Below, piece after piece: positions 8,683 through 17,356 of a stretch of 64,000 bases of DNA. Both the position numbers and the translations under genes were made by a program. Each line of letters begins with the position of its first letter. Positions within the stretch are counted from its first letter, which is position 1. The DNA comes from Variovorax paradoxus NBRC 15149 (GTDB lineage: Bacteria; Pseudomonadota; Gammaproteobacteria; Burkholderiales; Burkholderiaceae_C): positions 930,001 through 994,000 of the forward strand of contig NZ_BCUT01000001.1 of the NCBI RefSeq assembly GCF_001591365.1, in the 5' to 3' direction. The notes beneath the pieces were generated by a model. It was not told where the DNA came from and did not search any database. It saw nothing but the letters and a program-made list of their open reading frames with translations.

Positions 8683-9621
8683 ATGGCACCACCGCTCCTC
8701 AGCATTCCGATGCGCCATTTCCTCGAAGTGGCGCGCAGCGGCTCGGTCAGCCAGGCCGCGGCGCGGCTGTTCGTGGCCTCGTCGGCGGTCAGCCGGCAGA
8801 TCGCCAAGCTCGAGGACAGCCTGGGCACGCCCCTGTTCGAGCGCCACGCCCGGGGCATGGCTCTCACCGCGGCGGGCGAGCGGCTCGCGGCGCACCTGCG
8901 CAATGCGCAGCTCGACATCGAGCAGGTCATCGAGCAGGTGCGCGACCTCGGCGGCCGCAGCGCGCACCGCATCCGCATGGCCTGCACCGAAGGCTTCGCC
9001 GCGCATTTCATGCCGCAGGTCATGCGCAGCTTCGAGTCGGCGAATCCGGGCACGCAGCTCGAGCTCCACGTGGGCTCGCCCGATGGCGTGAGCGCGCTGC
9101 TCGCGCGCGGCGAGGCCGACATCGCGCTCAAGTACGTGGTGGCGCCGGAGCCCGGCCTGAAGATCGAGCACTCGGCCAATGCGCCGGTGTTCGCGGTGCT
9201 GCGCCCCGACCATCCGCTGGCGCGCCAGCGCGTGGTGTCCGTGGCCGACGCCGTGCGCTATCCGCTGGCCGTGGGCGACAAGGGCGTGACCGCGCGGCAG
9301 CTGTTCGACCAGGCGTGCAGCCTGCAGGGGCTGCAATACCGCGCGATCTTCGTAAGCAATTTTTCATCGGTGCTGCTGCCGCTGTTGCGCACGCCGGACG
9401 TGATGCTGTCGGGGCACCTCACGGTCACGCATCTCATCGATGCAGGCACGGTGGTGGCGCGCCCGTTCGCCGAGGCGCCGCTGCAGCAGCGGCAGCTGCA
9501 GGTGCTGGCGCTCGAAGGCCGCACGCTCACGCCGCTGGCGCAGGCGTTCGTACAACACCTGGTGCATGCCATTGCCAGCGCGGGCCGGCGCAAGCTGGGC
9601 CGCGCGCGGTCGAGCGCCTGA
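8683..9621 (+). CDS. LysR-family transcriptional regulator
   Basis: This is a 312-residue LysR regulator. The winged HTH is at about residues 6-65 (AAARLFVASSAVSRQIAKLE) and the effector domain begins near residue 95. The start at 8683 begins MAPPLLSIPMRHFLE. It is divergent from the M20 peptidase/Bug unit, and the two dyad repeats just upstream suggest autoregulation and control of that unit. The inducer is unknown, and an N-acyl amino acid or peptide would fit the neighbours. Confidence 0.9.
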   Translation: MAPPLLSIPMRHFLEVARSGSVSQAAARLFVASSAVSRQIAKLEDSLGTPLFERHARGMALTAAGERLAAHLRNAQLDIEQVIEQVRDLGGRSAHRIRMACTEGFAAHFMPQVMRSFESANPGTQLELHVGSPDGVSALLARGEADIALKYVVAPEPGLKIEHSANAPVFAVLRPDHPLARQRVVSVADAVRYPLAVGDKGVTARQLFDQACSLQGLQYRAIFVSNFSSVLLPLLRTPDVMLSGHLTVTHLIDAGTVVARPFAEAPLQQRQLQVLALEGRTLTPLAQAFVQHLVHAIASAGRRKLGRARSSA

Positions 9622-9624
9622 GCC

Positions 9625-10290
9625 TCAGCGGCCCAGCGCGTTGATGTCGGCCGGGTCGAGCAGCACCTTCGGCGCGCCGTGCCGTGCCACGGCCAGCATG
9701 GCGCGGCCCACCTTCTCGGTGGTCGTCACCCTGTCGGGCCAGAGCCGGTGGGCCAGCCCGAGCACCGGCTTGAGCACCATGATCGCGGCCTGGTAGAGCG
9801 GCGTCTTCGAACGCACGCCGTGCAGCGGCTGGATCATGCCGGGGCGGAACATGTAGGCGGCCTTGAACGGCAGCCTGAGCAGGGCGTTTTCGGTCGCGCC
9901 CTTCACGCGCGCCCACATGCGGCTGCCGCGCTCGCTGCTGTCGGTGCCCGCACCCGTCACATAGGTGAAGGTCATGCCCGGGTTGAGCCGCGCGAGCACG
10001 GTGGCAGCGGCCATCGTGAGGTCGTAGGTGATGCGCTTGTAGTCGGCCTCGTTCATGCCCACCGACGACACGCCGAGGCAGAAGAAGCAGGCGTCAAAGC
10101 CCTGCAGCTGCGGCTCGACACCGCTGTAGTCGCTCATGTTCTTGATGACCAGGTCCTGCAGCTTCGGATGCTGCTGCCCGGTGGCCCTGCGGCCGACCGC
10201 GACCACGCGCGCCACGTCGGGCGCCAGCAGGCATTCGCGCAGCACGCCCTGCCCCACCATGCCGGTGGCGCCGAAGATCAGGATGTTCAT
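9625..10290 (-). CDS. NAD(P)-binding Rossmann-fold protein (atypical SDR/epimerase-like)
   Basis: This is a 221-residue protein with an N-terminal dinucleotide-binding motif GATGMVGQG after MNILIF, typical of atypical short-chain dehydrogenases and NAD-epimerase relatives (HTATIP2/YbjT-like). Later segments FCLGVSSVG and TYVTGAGTDSS match strands 4-5 of that fold. No classical YxxxK dyad is obvious, so it may bind NAD(P)H without the usual SDR chemistry. It lies 13 bp after the thioredoxin-like gene in the same direction and is probably co-transcribed with it. Confidence 0.82.
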   Translation of the reverse strand: MNILIFGATGMVGQGVLRECLLAPDVARVVAVGRRATGQQHPKLQDLVIKNMSDYSGVEPQLQGFDACFFCLGVSSVGMNEADYKRITYDLTMAAATVLARLNPGMTFTYVTGAGTDSSERGSRMWARVKGATENALLRLPFKAAYMFRPGMIQPLHGVRSKTPLYQAAIMVLKPVLGLAHRLWPDRVTTTEKVGRAMLAVARHGAPKVLLDPADINALGR

Positions 10291-10303
10291 CTTGGGGGCG
10301 CGG

Positions 10304-10687
10304 TCAGACCGCGAAGTCGCCGGGACGCTTCTCGAGCACCGCCAGCAGCAGGTCGACGTCGAGGCTGGAAGGCTGCGGCGCCTGCAACGCACCGAGCATG
10401 CGCGAGAGCGTCTCGGCATGCGGCAGCAGCGGGCCCAGGAAGCGGGTGCCGTCGGCACCGGCGATCAGTAGCGTGGGAAAGGTCTCGACGTCGAAGGCGT
10501 CGGCAATCTCGGCGTGGTCCTCGATGTCGACCCAGGCAAAGCGGAACTGCGGATGCGCCCGCGCCACCTGCTCGAGCAGCGGCCGGTAGTCGCGGCAGGT
10601 GCCGCACCATTCGGCGCAAAGGCACACGACCCACGGCGCATCGCTGGCCGGCTCGGCGGAAACGGGGGCGGCAGGAAGGGCGCTCAA
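10304..10687 (-). CDS. Thioredoxin-family protein
   Basis: This 127-residue cytoplasmic thioredoxin-fold protein has the active site WCGTC (C28, C31), with Thr in place of the Pro of classical thioredoxin (WCGPC). The cis-proline segment FPTLLIA and the upstream strand FAWVDIED are present. There is no signal peptide. It could act as a thiol reductant or a redox-partner protein. It heads a two-gene unit with the Rossmann protein. Confidence 0.85.
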   Translation of the reverse strand: MSALPAAPVSAEPASDAPWVVCLCAEWCGTCRDYRPLLEQVARAHPQFRFAWVDIEDHAEIADAFDVETFPTLLIAGADGTRFLGPLLPHAETLSRMLGALQAPQPSSLDVDLLLAVLEKRPGDFAV

Positions 10688-10788
10688 GGTTGATGCGGTG
10701 CAGGTGTGAATACGAAGCCGCAGTGGTGCGGCCCAAGGGGCGTGGCTATTATGGACAAAGCGCCTCCGGCGTTCAGGAGACCCGCACG

Positions 10789-11127
10789 ATGAACACCACG
10801 ACTGCCCCGGAATCTGCTGTCGATCCGCGACGTTTCAAGAGCTTCGCGGAGTTCTACCCCTTCTACCTGAGCGAGCACGCCAACCGCACCTGCCGGCGCC
10901 TGCACTTCGCGGGCTCGACGATCTCGCTGCTGTGCCTGGTGGCGCTGGTCGTCACATTCAACCCGCTCTGGCTGCTGGCCGGGCTGGTCGCGGGCTACGG
11001 CTTTGCCTGGGTCGGGCACTTCGGCTTCGAGAAGAACAAACCCGCCTCGTTCAAGCGCCCGCTCTACAGCTTCATGGGCGACTGGGCGATGTACCGCGAC
11101 ATCTGGCTCGGCAAGGTCAAGCTCTGA
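10789..11127 (+). CDS. DUF962/Mpo1-like membrane protein
   Basis: This is a 112-residue protein of the DUF962 (YGL010w/Mpo1-like) family. The signature is FAEFYPFYLSEHANRTCR (about residues 20-37), then HFAGST, two hydrophobic segments (about 47-80) and WVGHFGFEKNKPASFK. Bacterial members are small inner-membrane proteins, and the yeast homologue Mpo1 is a dioxygenase acting on 2-hydroxy fatty acids through conserved histidines. Those histidines (in SEHANR, LHFAG, VGHFGFEKN) are kept here. It is divergent from the thioredoxin gene and convergent with the YihY gene. Confidence 0.82.
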   Translation: MNTTTAPESAVDPRRFKSFAEFYPFYLSEHANRTCRRLHFAGSTISLLCLVALVVTFNPLWLLAGLVAGYGFAWVGHFGFEKNKPASFKRPLYSFMGDWAMYRDIWLGKVKL

Positions 11128-11133
11128 GGGCTA

Positions 11134-12333
11134 TCAAATCAGGAGCACGTCGCCCAGGCGCAGCGAGTGCAGCGGGCCTTTGCGCCAGAGGTCTTCGAGC
11201 GGTTCGGCGCGCGGCATCAGCAGTTCCCTCAGCAGCGGCTCGATCGGCGTGGACGGATCGGCCAGCAGCACATAACGCGGATCTTCATTGGCGGTTTCCT
11301 CGGCGAGCGGCGCGATCCAGTCCAGCGCCACCAGCGTTTCGAGCACCGGCACCACCTGCAGCGCATCGACCCGCATGCGCGTGACGAGTTCGGTGGCGCC
11401 CATGCCCTTGGCCGGCGTGGCGCGCGCCCGCGCCAGGTGCTGCAGCACCTCCATGGCCAGTTGCAGGGGCCACCCGGCCCGCCCGCCCCGGCGCGCAACG
11501 CCGGTCAGCAGGCTCGGCAGGTAGGCCGCGATGACCGCGCCCAGCAGCACGATCACCCAGGCCACGTAGATCCACACCAGCAGGATCGGCACGGTGGCGA
11601 AGGCGCCGTAGAGCACCGAATAGGTCGGCACCAGGCTCAGGTAGTAGCCCAGCACGCGCTTGGCGATCTCGATGGCGGCCGCCACGAAGAAGCCGCCGGC
11701 CCAGGCATGCGACCAGCGCACGTTGGTGTTGGGCACGTAGTGGTAGAGCGAGGCCATGCCGGCCGCGAGCAGCACGAATTCGAAGGTGTCGAAGAACAGC
11801 TTGAGGATGCTTCCGCCCACCACGTCGCGCGATGCGGCAAACACGTACGAGGTGGTCGAAAGGCTCACCGCCAGGATCAGCGGCCCGAGCGTGATGGCGG
11901 CCCAGTAGATCAGCACGCGCTGCGCAAAGGGCCGGGGCGAGCGCACGCGCCAGATGTTGTTGAGCGTCTTGTCGATGGTGAGGATCAGCGCAATGGCGGT
12001 GATCAAGAGCACCACCAGGCCCGCGATGCCGAGGCCCCCGGCCTTGCTCGAGAACTGGTTCAGGTAGCCCAGCACCTGGCGCGCGATGTTGTCGGGAATC
12101 AGGCTCTCGATGAGCCAGCGCTGCAGCCGCCCCTGCAGCTTGGCGAACATCGGGAACACGGTGAAGAGCGCCAGCGCCACCGTGAAGAACGGCACCATCG
12201 CGATGGTGGTGGTGAAGGTGAGGCTGCTGGCCGTGAGGCCGAGCCGGTCTTCGCGGAAACGCTCGCCCAGCACCGCCGCGGTGTTGCCCCACGGAAAGCG
12301 CGAAAGATCCCTCCAGAGCTGACGACGATTCAT
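11134..12333 (-). CDS. YihY/BrkB-family inner membrane protein
   Basis: This is a 399-residue integral membrane protein of the YihY/virulence-factor BrkB family. After a short cytoplasmic start (MNRRQLWRDLSRF) come about six hydrophobic segments up to roughly residue 265, then a soluble C-terminal domain with winged-helix character (LVTRMRVDALQVVPVLE). The C-terminal extension is typical of betaproteobacterial members. The function of the family is not established, and the old RNase BN assignment was withdrawn. Met at 12345 is a possible alternative start. It is divergent from the DUF2069 gene across an intergenic repeat. Confidence 0.87.
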   Translation of the reverse strand: MNRRQLWRDLSRFPWGNTAAVLGERFREDRLGLTASSLTFTTTIAMVPFFTVALALFTVFPMFAKLQGRLQRWLIESLIPDNIARQVLGYLNQFSSKAGGLGIAGLVVLLITAIALILTIDKTLNNIWRVRSPRPFAQRVLIYWAAITLGPLILAVSLSTTSYVFAASRDVVGGSILKLFFDTFEFVLLAAGMASLYHYVPNTNVRWSHAWAGGFFVAAAIEIAKRVLGYYLSLVPTYSVLYGAFATVPILLVWIYVAWVIVLLGAVIAAYLPSLLTGVARRGGRAGWPLQLAMEVLQHLARARATPAKGMGATELVTRMRVDALQVVPVLETLVALDWIAPLAEETANEDPRYVLLADPSTPIEPLLRELLMPRAEPLEDLWRKGPLHSLRLGDVLLI

Positions 12334-12366
12334 GGCCGGTATCATAAGAACCCGAATCCTTCCCTC

Positions 12367-12440
12367 GTCTTCGCGCACTTCGTGTCGCCGTGGCCTGCGC
12401 TCGAAAAAGCCGGCCCGGCCAACCCGGTTCCGCGGTGTTC
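12367..12440 (+). repeat. Interspersed intergenic repeat, copy A
   Basis: The sequence begins GTCTTCGCGCACTTCGTGTC and ends CCGGTTCCGCGGTGTTC, the same ends as the element at 54516-54600. The central part differs. It lies in the divergent gap between the YihY and DUF2069 genes, immediately before the DUF2069 start. Compare copies B and C. Confidence 0.7.
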
Positions 12441-12445
12441 TGCCC

Positions 12446-12853
12446 ATGACAACCATCACGCCGCAAGCCTCTTCTTCCGTCAGCGCCACCCGCTGGCTCG
12501 CCGTGGGCAGCCTTGCGGGCCTGATCGTGCTGGGCCTGGCCTGGGAGCTGTGGCTCGCGCCGCTGCGGCCGGGCGGCTCGCTGCTGGCGCTCAAGGTGCT
12601 GCCGCTGGTCATTCCGCTCGCGGGGCTCTACAAGAACCGCATGTACACCTACCGCTGGGTCAGCCTGATGATCTGGCTCTATTTCACCGAGGGCGTGGTG
12701 CGCGCCTGGAGCGACACCAACGGCGTGGGGCAGGTGCTCGCGCTCATCGAGGTGCTGCTGTGCCTCATGCTCTTTGCGGCCTGCGCCTGGCACGTGCGGC
12801 TGCGCCTGCGCAATGCCAAGGCGGCCCGCCAACTGGAGATTTCCACCCCATGA
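12446..12853 (+). CDS. DUF2069 membrane protein
   Basis: This 135-residue protein has four hydrophobic segments (about residues 17-35, 45-62, 68-82 and 95-118). The segments VLPLVIPLAGLYKNRMYTY and WLYFTEGVVRAWSD are characteristic of the DUF2069 family of small inner-membrane proteins, whose function is unknown. The start at 12446 follows repeat copy A. The stop overlaps the next ATG (ATGA), so it is coupled to the flavoprotein gene. That coupling is probably positional rather than functional. Confidence 0.83.
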   Translation: MTTITPQASSSVSATRWLAVGSLAGLIVLGLAWELWLAPLRPGGSLLALKVLPLVIPLAGLYKNRMYTYRWVSLMIWLYFTEGVVRAWSDTNGVGQVLALIEVLLCLMLFAACAWHVRLRLRNAKAARQLEISTP

Positions 12854-14283
12854 CGACTTCTTCTTCCGCTTCCCTCGTCGATCAACTGCGCGCCATCGTG
12901 GGTGCGCAGCACGTGCTGAACGAGGGCGACCTCACGGCCTACGAACAGGACTGGCGCAAGCGCGCACGCGGCAAGTCGCTGGCCGTGGTGCGGCCGGCCA
13001 ATGCACAGCAGGTGGCCGAGGTGGTCAAGGCCTGCGCCGCGGCGGGCACGGCCATCGTGCCGCAGGGCGGCAACACCGGCCTGGCCGTGGGCTCCATTCC
13101 CGACGGCAGCGGCACGCAGGTGGTGCTGAGCCTGCAGCGGCTGAACGCCATCCGCACCATCGACGCCGCCAACCTCACGATGACGGTGGAGGCCGGCTGC
13201 ATCCTGCAGACGCTGCAGGAGGCGGCCGAGAAGCAGGGCTTCCTGTTTCCGCTGAGCCTTGCGGCCGAGGGCAGCTGCACCATCGGCGGCAACCTGGCGA
13301 CCAATGCCGGCGGCACGCAGGTGGTGCGCTACGGCAACACGCGCGAGCTGTGCCTGGGCCTCGAGGTGGTCACGCCGCAGGGCGATATCTGGGAAGGCAC
13401 CAGCGGCCTGCGCAAGGACAACACCGGCTACGACCTGCGCGACCTGATGATCGGCAGCGAAGGCACGCTCGGCATCATCACCGCGGCCACCATGAAGCTC
13501 TACCCGCTGCCCGCCGCGCAGCTCACGGCTTGGGCCGCGGTGCCCTCGCTCGACCACGCGGTCACGCTGCTGGGCCTTGCGCACAGGCAGCTGGGCTCGG
13601 GCCTCACGGGCTTCGAGGTGATGGGCCGGTTTGCATTGAGCCTGGTCGACAAGCACATGCCGCAGCTGCGCGTGCCCTTCATCGGCGATGAGGCCGTGCC
13701 GTACTGTGTGCTGCTGGAGAACTCCGACAGCGAATCCGAAGACCATGCGCGCGCGCGCTTCGAGGCGCTGCTCGAAACGGCTTTCGAAGACGGCTGCGTG
13801 ACCGATGCGGTGGTGGCCGAGAACCTCGCGCAGGCGCACCAGCTCTGGCACATCCGCGAGAGCATTCCGCTCGCGCAGGCCGAAGAAGGCCTGAACATCA
13901 AGCACGACATCTCGATTCCCGTATCGCGCATTCCGGCCTTCGTGGCGGAAACCGACGCACTGCTGGCGCGCGAGATTGCCGGCGTGCGGCTGGTGAACTT
14001 CGGCCACCTGGGCGACGGCAACCTGCACTACAACGTGCAGGCGCCCGAGAACATCGACACCAAGGCCTTCTTGAAGAACGAGGAAGAGCGCATCAACACG
14101 CTGGTGTACGACGCGGTCGAGAAGTTCGGCGGCTCGTTCTCGGCCGAGCATGGCGTGGGCTCGCTCAAGGTCGACAAGCTCGAGAAGCACAAGTCGCCGG
14201 TGGCGCTGGAGATGATGCGGGCGATCAAGCGCGGGCTCGATCCGAAGAACATCCTCAACCCGGGCCGCGTGATTCGCGTCTAA
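12850..14283 (+). CDS. FAD-binding oxidase (GlcD/D-2-hydroxyacid dehydrogenase type)
   Basis: This is a 477-residue flavoprotein of the FAD_binding_4/FAD-oxidase C family, comprising glycolate oxidase GlcD, D-lactate and D-2-hydroxyglutarate dehydrogenases. The N-terminal PCMH domain carries VPQGGNTGL and the C-terminal cap domain contains NFGHLGDGNLHYN with metal/substrate histidines, followed by SAEHGVGSLK. It probably oxidises a D-2-hydroxy acid and passes electrons to a quinone or ETF. No glcE/glcF genes follow, so a stand-alone D-2-hydroxyglutarate or D-lactate dehydrogenase is favoured. Its stop overlaps the stop of the convergent nitrile hydratase operon. Confidence 0.88.
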   Translation: MTTSSSASLVDQLRAIVGAQHVLNEGDLTAYEQDWRKRARGKSLAVVRPANAQQVAEVVKACAAAGTAIVPQGGNTGLAVGSIPDGSGTQVVLSLQRLNAIRTIDAANLTMTVEAGCILQTLQEAAEKQGFLFPLSLAAEGSCTIGGNLATNAGGTQVVRYGNTRELCLGLEVVTPQGDIWEGTSGLRKDNTGYDLRDLMIGSEGTLGIITAATMKLYPLPAAQLTAWAAVPSLDHAVTLLGLAHRQLGSGLTGFEVMGRFALSLVDKHMPQLRVPFIGDEAVPYCVLLENSDSESEDHARARFEALLETAFEDGCVTDAVVAENLAQAHQLWHIRESIPLAQAEEGLNIKHDISIPVSRIPAFVAETDALLAREIAGVRLVNFGHLGDGNLHYNVQAPENIDTKAFLKNEEERINTLVYDAVEKFGGSFSAEHGVGSLKVDKLEKHKSPVALEMMRAIKRGLDPKNILNPGRVIRV

Positions 14284-14654
14284 CCGGGAAAGTCCTCGCC
14301 GCGCAGCTCGATCGGCTGCCCGTGCGGCGTGCGGTCGGCCGCATGGTCCCAGGCGTGGCGGTAACGCGCGAGTTCGTCTTCGGAGCTGGCGCCCTTGCGC
14401 GCGACCAGGCTTTCGAGCGCGGCGAGCCAGTGGCGGTAGTAGGTGTTGCCGGTGTCGGGGTCGCCCGCGGCCTGCGCGGCCGCGATCTGCGCCGCAAGCA
14501 CTTCGGCCCACTCGCTCCAGGTGAACAGGCCACGCTCGTGCAACGCCAGCGTCATCGCAAAGGCCTGGGCTTCCCAGGGTGCATTGAACACCGGACCGTC
14601 GGCATCGCGCGGCATGCCAGGGGCGAGCGCGAGCGGTGGCACACCGCTGTTCAT
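14280..14654 (-). CDS. Nitrile hydratase activator/accessory protein
   Basis: This is a 124-residue protein of the nitrile hydratase accessory (P14K-like) family, which resembles the N-terminal part of the beta subunit. It has the signature FNAPWEAQAFAMTLALHE and TYYRHWLAALESLV. In cobalt-type enzymes such a protein inserts the metal and drives cysteine oxidation in the alpha subunit by subunit exchange. The start overlaps the beta-subunit stop (ATGA), making it the third gene of a tightly coupled alpha-beta-activator operon. The C-terminus ends against the convergent flavoprotein gene. Confidence 0.87.
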   Translation of the reverse strand: MNSGVPPLALAPGMPRDADGPVFNAPWEAQAFAMTLALHERGLFTWSEWAEVLAAQIAAAQAAGDPDTGNTYYRHWLAALESLVARKGASSEDELARYRHAWDHAADRTPHGQPIELRGEDFPG

Positions 14655-15316
14655 GCGGCGGGCTCGAGGTAGCTTTCCCAGGCATCGACCGACACCGCGA
14701 GGTTCTGACGCGTCGCGCCGTCGCCCCAGAGTTCGGCCTCGTCGAAGACCACGGTGTAGAGCCACTGCGGCTGCTCGCCCTGGCCTTGCGCATGTGCGTC
14801 GGCAAACACATGCGCGCCATGCACATGCTCGATCACGCCGCGCTTGCCCTGCACGTAGCCCGGCAGCCGCGTGTGGTGGTCGACCTTGCCGGCGCGCATG
14901 CGCACGGTCTGCCCGACGGCGAAGCGCGCAGGGCCTGGCGCGGCGCGCTCGGTCGGCGAACCCTTGGCGAGCACCGCGGGCACGTTCCCGGCTTGCAGCA
15001 CGCGGGCGACCGGCGCGGCCGGATGGCGCATCTCGCCAGTCGCGATCTCGTCGGGAAAAACCTGCCCGCGCTGCAGCATCAACTGCTCGAGCGCGCCAAG
15101 CCATACCTGGTAGTAGCTCAGGTCGCGGTAGTTCGGCAGTGTCTCTCGCACGGCGCGGCTCGCATCGATGTTCCAGGAGCCGGTGGCGCCCATGGCCAGC
15201 GTGAGCGCCAGCGCGCGCGGCTCCCACGCGGCATGGAACAGCTCGCCCTCGGGCTCGGGCGTGACCGGGCCGAAACCGGGCTGGCCGCCGAGGTCGGCAT
15301 GCGTGACATAGCTCAT
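14651..15316 (-). CDS. nthB: Nitrile hydratase beta subunit
   Basis: This is the beta subunit of nitrile hydratase, 221 residues, which forms the heterodimer that hydrates nitriles to amides in the cytoplasm. The N-terminus reads [18 protein letters not shown] (typical HD-GG start), followed by [17 protein letters not shown] and [16 protein letters not shown]. The C-terminal SH3-like barrel has [16 protein letters not shown]-type [13 protein letters not shown] and [10 protein letters not shown]. It overlaps the alpha-subunit stop by four bases and the activator start by four bases, so all three genes are translationally coupled. Confidence 0.93.
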   Translation of the reverse strand: MSYVTHADLGGQPGFGPVTPEPEGELFHAAWEPRALALTLAMGATGSWNIDASRAVRETLPNYRDLSYYQVWLGALEQLMLQRGQVFPDEIATGEMRHPAAPVARVLQAGNVPAVLAKGSPTERAAPGPARFAVGQTVRMRAGKVDHHTRLPGYVQGKRGVIEHVHGAHVFADAHAQGQGEQPQWLYTVVFDEAELWGDGATRQNLAVSVDAWESYLEPAA

Positions 15317-15942
15317 GCGGCGCTCCCAGGCGTTGCGGGCGCTTCCACCCGCCGTGTGCCGATCATCGAGTCGCGCGTGACCAGCGCGGCAAGCTGTTCC
15401 TCGCTCATGCCTTCGGTGCCTTCGGGGCGCTGCGGGATCACGAGGTAGCGCACCTCGGCGGTCGAATCCCAGACCCGGATGCGCGTCGATTCGGGCAGCA
15501 CCGTGCCGAAATCGGCCAGCACGCCGCGCGGGTCCTTCACGGCCCGCGAGCGGTACGGCGCGCTCTTGTACCAGGTGGGCGGCAGGCCGAGCACCGGCCA
15601 GGGATAGCAGCTGCACAGGGTGCAGACGACCATGTGGTGCTGCTCGGCGGTGTTCTCCACCGCCACCATGTGCTCGCCCTGGCGGCCGGTGTAGCCCAGC
15701 GAAGCGATGGCGGCCGTGGCATCCTTCAGCAGCCAGTCGTGGAACACTGGGTCGACCCAGGCCCTGGCCACCACGCGCGCGCCGTTGCGCGGGCCGATGC
15801 GGGTCTGGTAGGTGTCGATCAGCACGTCGAGTGCGGCCGGATCGATGTAGCCCTTCTGGGTGAGCACGCTCTCGAGCGCCCGCACGCGCAGGTCCATTTC
15901 GCCGAGTTCGCTGTGTTCGTGGGAGTGGTCATGGCCGGTCAT
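15313..15942 (-). CDS. nthA: Nitrile hydratase alpha subunit, cobalt type
   Basis: This is the catalytic alpha subunit, 209 residues. The metal-claw motif is VCTLCSC with C107, C110, S111 and C112. Thr in the second position is the signature of the cobalt enzyme (iron enzymes have CSLCSC). The downstream [14 protein letters not shown] is conserved in the family. In the known enzymes two of the cysteines are oxidised to sulfinic and sulfenic acids. A His-rich start ([12 protein letters not shown]) is common in cobalt-type alpha subunits. It heads the operon and is divergent from thyA with only about 36 bp between, so the promoters are compressed. Confidence 0.95.
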   Translation of the reverse strand: MTGHDHSHEHSELGEMDLRVRALESVLTQKGYIDPAALDVLIDTYQTRIGPRNGARVVARAWVDPVFHDWLLKDATAAIASLGYTGRQGEHMVAVENTAEQHHMVVCTLCSCYPWPVLGLPPTWYKSAPYRSRAVKDPRGVLADFGTVLPESTRIRVWDSTAEVRYLVIPQRPEGTEGMSEEQLAALVTRDSMIGTRRVEAPATPGSAA

Positions 15943-15978
15943 CGGCCAATGCTAGCGCCGCCCCGTAAAATTCCCAAC

Positions 15979-16818
15979 ATGACCTCGCCCGCCCGCCCCG
16001 TCCGCTCCCAGTACGAAGACTTCATGCGCCATGTGGACACGCACGGCGTCCACAAGAGCGACCGCACCGGCACGGGCACCAAGAGCGTGTTCGGCCACCA
16101 GATGCGCTTCGACCTGAACGAAGGCTTTCCGCTGGTGACCACCAAGAAGGTGCACCTGAAGTCCATCATCCAGGAACTGCTGTGGTTCCTGACCGGCTCC
16201 AGCAACAACAACTGGCTCAAGGAGCGCGGCGTCACCATCTGGGACGAGTGGGCGCGCGAGGATGGCGACCTGGGCCCGGTGTACGGCGTGCAGTGGCGCA
16301 GCTGGCCGACGCCGGACGGCGGCCACATCGACCAGATCTCCGAAGTCATCAAGACCCTGAAGACCAACCCCGATTCGCGCCGCATCATCGTGAGCGCATG
16401 GAACGTGGCCGAGCTCTCGAAGATGGCGCTCATGCCCTGCCATGCCTTCTTCCAGTTCTACGTGGCGCCGCCGCAGGCACCGGGCGAGCGCGGCAAGCTG
16501 AGCTGCCAGCTCTACCAGCGCAGCGCCGACATCTTCCTGGGCGTGCCCTTCAACATCGCAAGCTACGCGCTGCTCACGCACATGGTGGCGCAGCAGTGCG
16601 ATCTCGACGTAGGCGACTTCATCTGGACCGGCGGCGACTGCCACATCTACAGCAACCATGCCGAGCAGGTGGCGCTGCAGCTGAGCCGCACGCCCTACCC
16701 CTATCCCACGCTGCACATCAAGCGCAAGCCGGCCTCGATCTTCGACTACCAGTACGAAGACTTCGAGGTGCTCGACTACCGGCACCACGATCCCATCAAG
16801 GCACCGGTGGCGGTGTAG
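15979..16818 (+). CDS. thyA: Thymidylate synthase
   Basis: This is thymidylate synthase, 279 residues, which converts dUMP to dTMP with methylene-tetrahydrofolate. The catalytic cysteine is C154 in [10 protein letters not shown]. The phosphate-binding arginine region [13 protein letters not shown], the [18 protein letters not shown] motif and the terminal IKAPVAV are canonical. The start at 15979 gives the usual N-terminus. folA follows four bases after the stop, the common ThyA-DHFR arrangement in which DHFR recycles the dihydrofolate that ThyA makes. Confidence 0.98.
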   Translation: MTSPARPVRSQYEDFMRHVDTHGVHKSDRTGTGTKSVFGHQMRFDLNEGFPLVTTKKVHLKSIIQELLWFLTGSSNNNWLKERGVTIWDEWAREDGDLGPVYGVQWRSWPTPDGGHIDQISEVIKTLKTNPDSRRIIVSAWNVAELSKMALMPCHAFFQFYVAPPQAPGERGKLSCQLYQRSADIFLGVPFNIASYALLTHMVAQQCDLDVGDFIWTGGDCHIYSNHAEQVALQLSRTPYPYPTLHIKRKPASIFDYQYEDFEVLDYRHHDPIKAPVAV

Positions 16819-16822
16819 GCCC

Positions 16823-17356
16823 ATGTCCGAGCTCGCCACGACACCGCGCATCCACCTGATCTTCGCGCGCGCCGCCAACGGCGTGATCGGCGCCAAGGGC
16901 ACCATTCCCTGGCACCTGCCCGAAGACATGGTGCACTTCAAGCAGCAGACGGCCGGCGCCCCGGTCGTCATGGGCCGCAAGACCTGGGATTCGCTGCCGC
17001 CGCGCTTCCGGCCGCTGCCGGGCCGCCGCAACATCGTCGTGACGCGGCAGGACGACTGGAAGGCCGAAGGCGCGTGGCGCGTGGGCAGCCTGCAGGAAGC
17101 GCTTGCGCTGTGCGAGGAATCGCAGGTGCCCGACGTGTGGATCATCGGCGGCGCGCAGATCTACGCCGAGGCCGAGCCGCTCGCGCAGCAGGTGGTCGTG
17201 ACCGAGCTCGCGCACGACTACGAAGGCGATGCGCATGCGCCGGAGCTCTCCCCCTCCGCCTGGCGCGAAACCAAGCGCGAAGCGCATGTCTCGGCGAAGG
17301 AGGGCCTCAACTACAGCTTCGTGACCTACGAACGCATCGCGCCATCGAAGGCATGA
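16823..17356 (+). CDS. folA: Dihydrofolate reductase
   Basis: This is dihydrofolate reductase, 177 residues, which reduces dihydrofolate with NADPH. Family motifs are ARAANGVIGAKGTIPWHLPE (substrate pocket, with the catalytic acid in PEDM), VVMGRKTWDSLP (cofactor loop) and VWIIGGAQIY. It is four bases downstream of thyA and overlaps the following gene by ATGA, so thyA, folA and the App1-like gene form a single transcription unit. Confidence 0.97.
   Translation: MSELATTPRIHLIFARAANGVIGAKGTIPWHLPEDMVHFKQQTAGAPVVMGRKTWDSLPPRFRPLPGRRNIVVTRQDDWKAEGAWRVGSLQEALALCEESQVPDVWIIGGAQIYAEAEPLAQQVVVTELAHDYEGDAHAPELSPSAWRETKREAHVSAKEGLNYSFVTYERIAPSKA

Noticed and set aside
12679-14826. A long open frame on the minus strand opposite the flavoprotein gene
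   Set aside because: It is antisense to a gene with clear motifs, and its composition (Ala, Arg, His and Gly-rich) is that of a frame shadow in GC-rich DNA.
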